Assembly: GCA_009602735.1 (NCBI GenBank)
Contig: WELA01005604.1
Location: forward strand, 20,564-62,980
Source: Mesotaenium endlicherianum
Lineage: Eukaryota; Streptophyta; Zygnematophyceae; Zygnematales; Mesotaeniaceae
DNA: 42,417 bases
Direction of reading: 5' to 3'
The notes below the pieces were generated by a model. The model ran no database searches, was not told the origin of the DNA, and saw nothing but the letters and a program-made list of their open reading frames with translations. Shown piece by piece: positions 41,836 through 42,417 of this stretch. A program made the translations under genes and the position numbers. Within the stretch, counting starts at the first letter, position 1. Every line of letters begins with the position of its first letter.

Positions 41836-42417
41836 CTGCCGCCCTCCCCCCGGGGACCAACAAAAGAGAACCAAGACAGGGTCAGACAGCCGGCGCGTGC
41901 CAGAAAGGGCCCCGTCAGAGAGGGCAGGACCCGCCGCCCACCAGCGGAGGACAACGAGAGAAACAGCAGTCGGGTACAGACCCGGAGAGTAGTCGGAAGT
42001 GTGAGGAAGTGTGAGGATGTGTTTGGCCCTGCAAGCAGTGGGCAAAGCTCCGCAGCTCGGGGTCTGCGAGAAGGCAACACCCCCTCCCTCGACAGCAGAG
42101 GCCGCGCAAGAGAGGGCAGTCGGGAGCAGCTCCGAAGCGGGGGCAGTCTCACGCCTTTGCCTCTGCGGCGGCATGCGGCGTGCGGCGGGCGGCGCGCCAG
42201 AGTCAGAGTCGAGAAGGAATGCAAGGCCAAGATTGGGCTTTGGCCCGTAAGAAGGGCAACGTAGTACTACGGAGTACAAGAAAGTACGACAGAGGATGAC
42301 ACAAGCAAGAGGGTGCTCGGAGCATGTGGACAGGCGTGCGTGCGTGCGGGCGGGCTGCACACAGAAGGCACACCCACAAAATGCAAAGGGGCGGGAGGGG
42401 GGCCTGCGCGCCGGGGG
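41836..42417. other. GC-rich right end, no gene assigned
   Basis: Open frames on both strands lack recognisable domains and look like GC-driven read-through. The missing first exon(s) of the NusG-like gene may be here or beyond the window. Confidence 0.5.

Overview
The window looks like nuclear DNA of a eukaryote, not a prokaryote. The evidence is several LTR retrotransposons with plant-type initiator-Met primer sites, GT-AG introns, TATA boxes, long gene-poor spacers and microsatellites. A split gene at the right end encodes a NusG-like protein (NGN plus KOW), a family found in eukaryotes mainly in plastid transcription, so an alga or early-diverging plant relative is likely. I cannot name the species.

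Layout: 1-3.3 kb holds no gene I recognise. At 3.3-3.84 kb lies a minus-strand integrase remnant. From 3.84 to 24.35 kb there is a nested pile of one Ty3/gypsy chromovirus family, here called family A. Copy A1 (+) is split by copy A2 (+; 5-bp target duplication CTCAG) and by a 468-bp TRIM (duplication AGAAT). Copy A3 (-) runs from LTR to LTR at 14768-22601, and the 3' end of a further plus copy (A5) follows it. Family A is unusual in three ways. A2 and A3 have lost protease and the start of RT at the same junction. An extra reading frame, ORF3, lies between pol and the 3' LTR. A second purine tract sits at the pol/ORF3 boundary.

From 24.35 to 27.22 kb is a head-to-tail array of about 0.6-0.7 kb units rich in inverted repeats. 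The last unit, 27224-35369, has the same ends but carries a minus-strand gene for a single-tyrosine Rep-like protein (HUQ-type motif and a YCTK motif). A young, essentially intact chromovirus (element B, 27755-34434, duplication TGCCA) has inserted into this gene. Without it the Rep unit is about 1.46 kb. The best reading is a Replitron-like rolling-circle transposon with its short derivatives arrayed in tandem; this is the most interesting system in the window.

From 35.5 to 39.1 kb is mostly unassigned, with one possible first exon of a small membrane protein (36377). From 39.1 to 41.84 kb are four exons of the minus-strand NusG-like gene, whose 5' end I cannot place; a long charged coiled coil separates its NGN and KOW parts.

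Every family A copy is inactivated by stops, frameshifts or active-site changes. Element B keeps complete gag and pol frames joined by a canonical -1 slippery heptamer.
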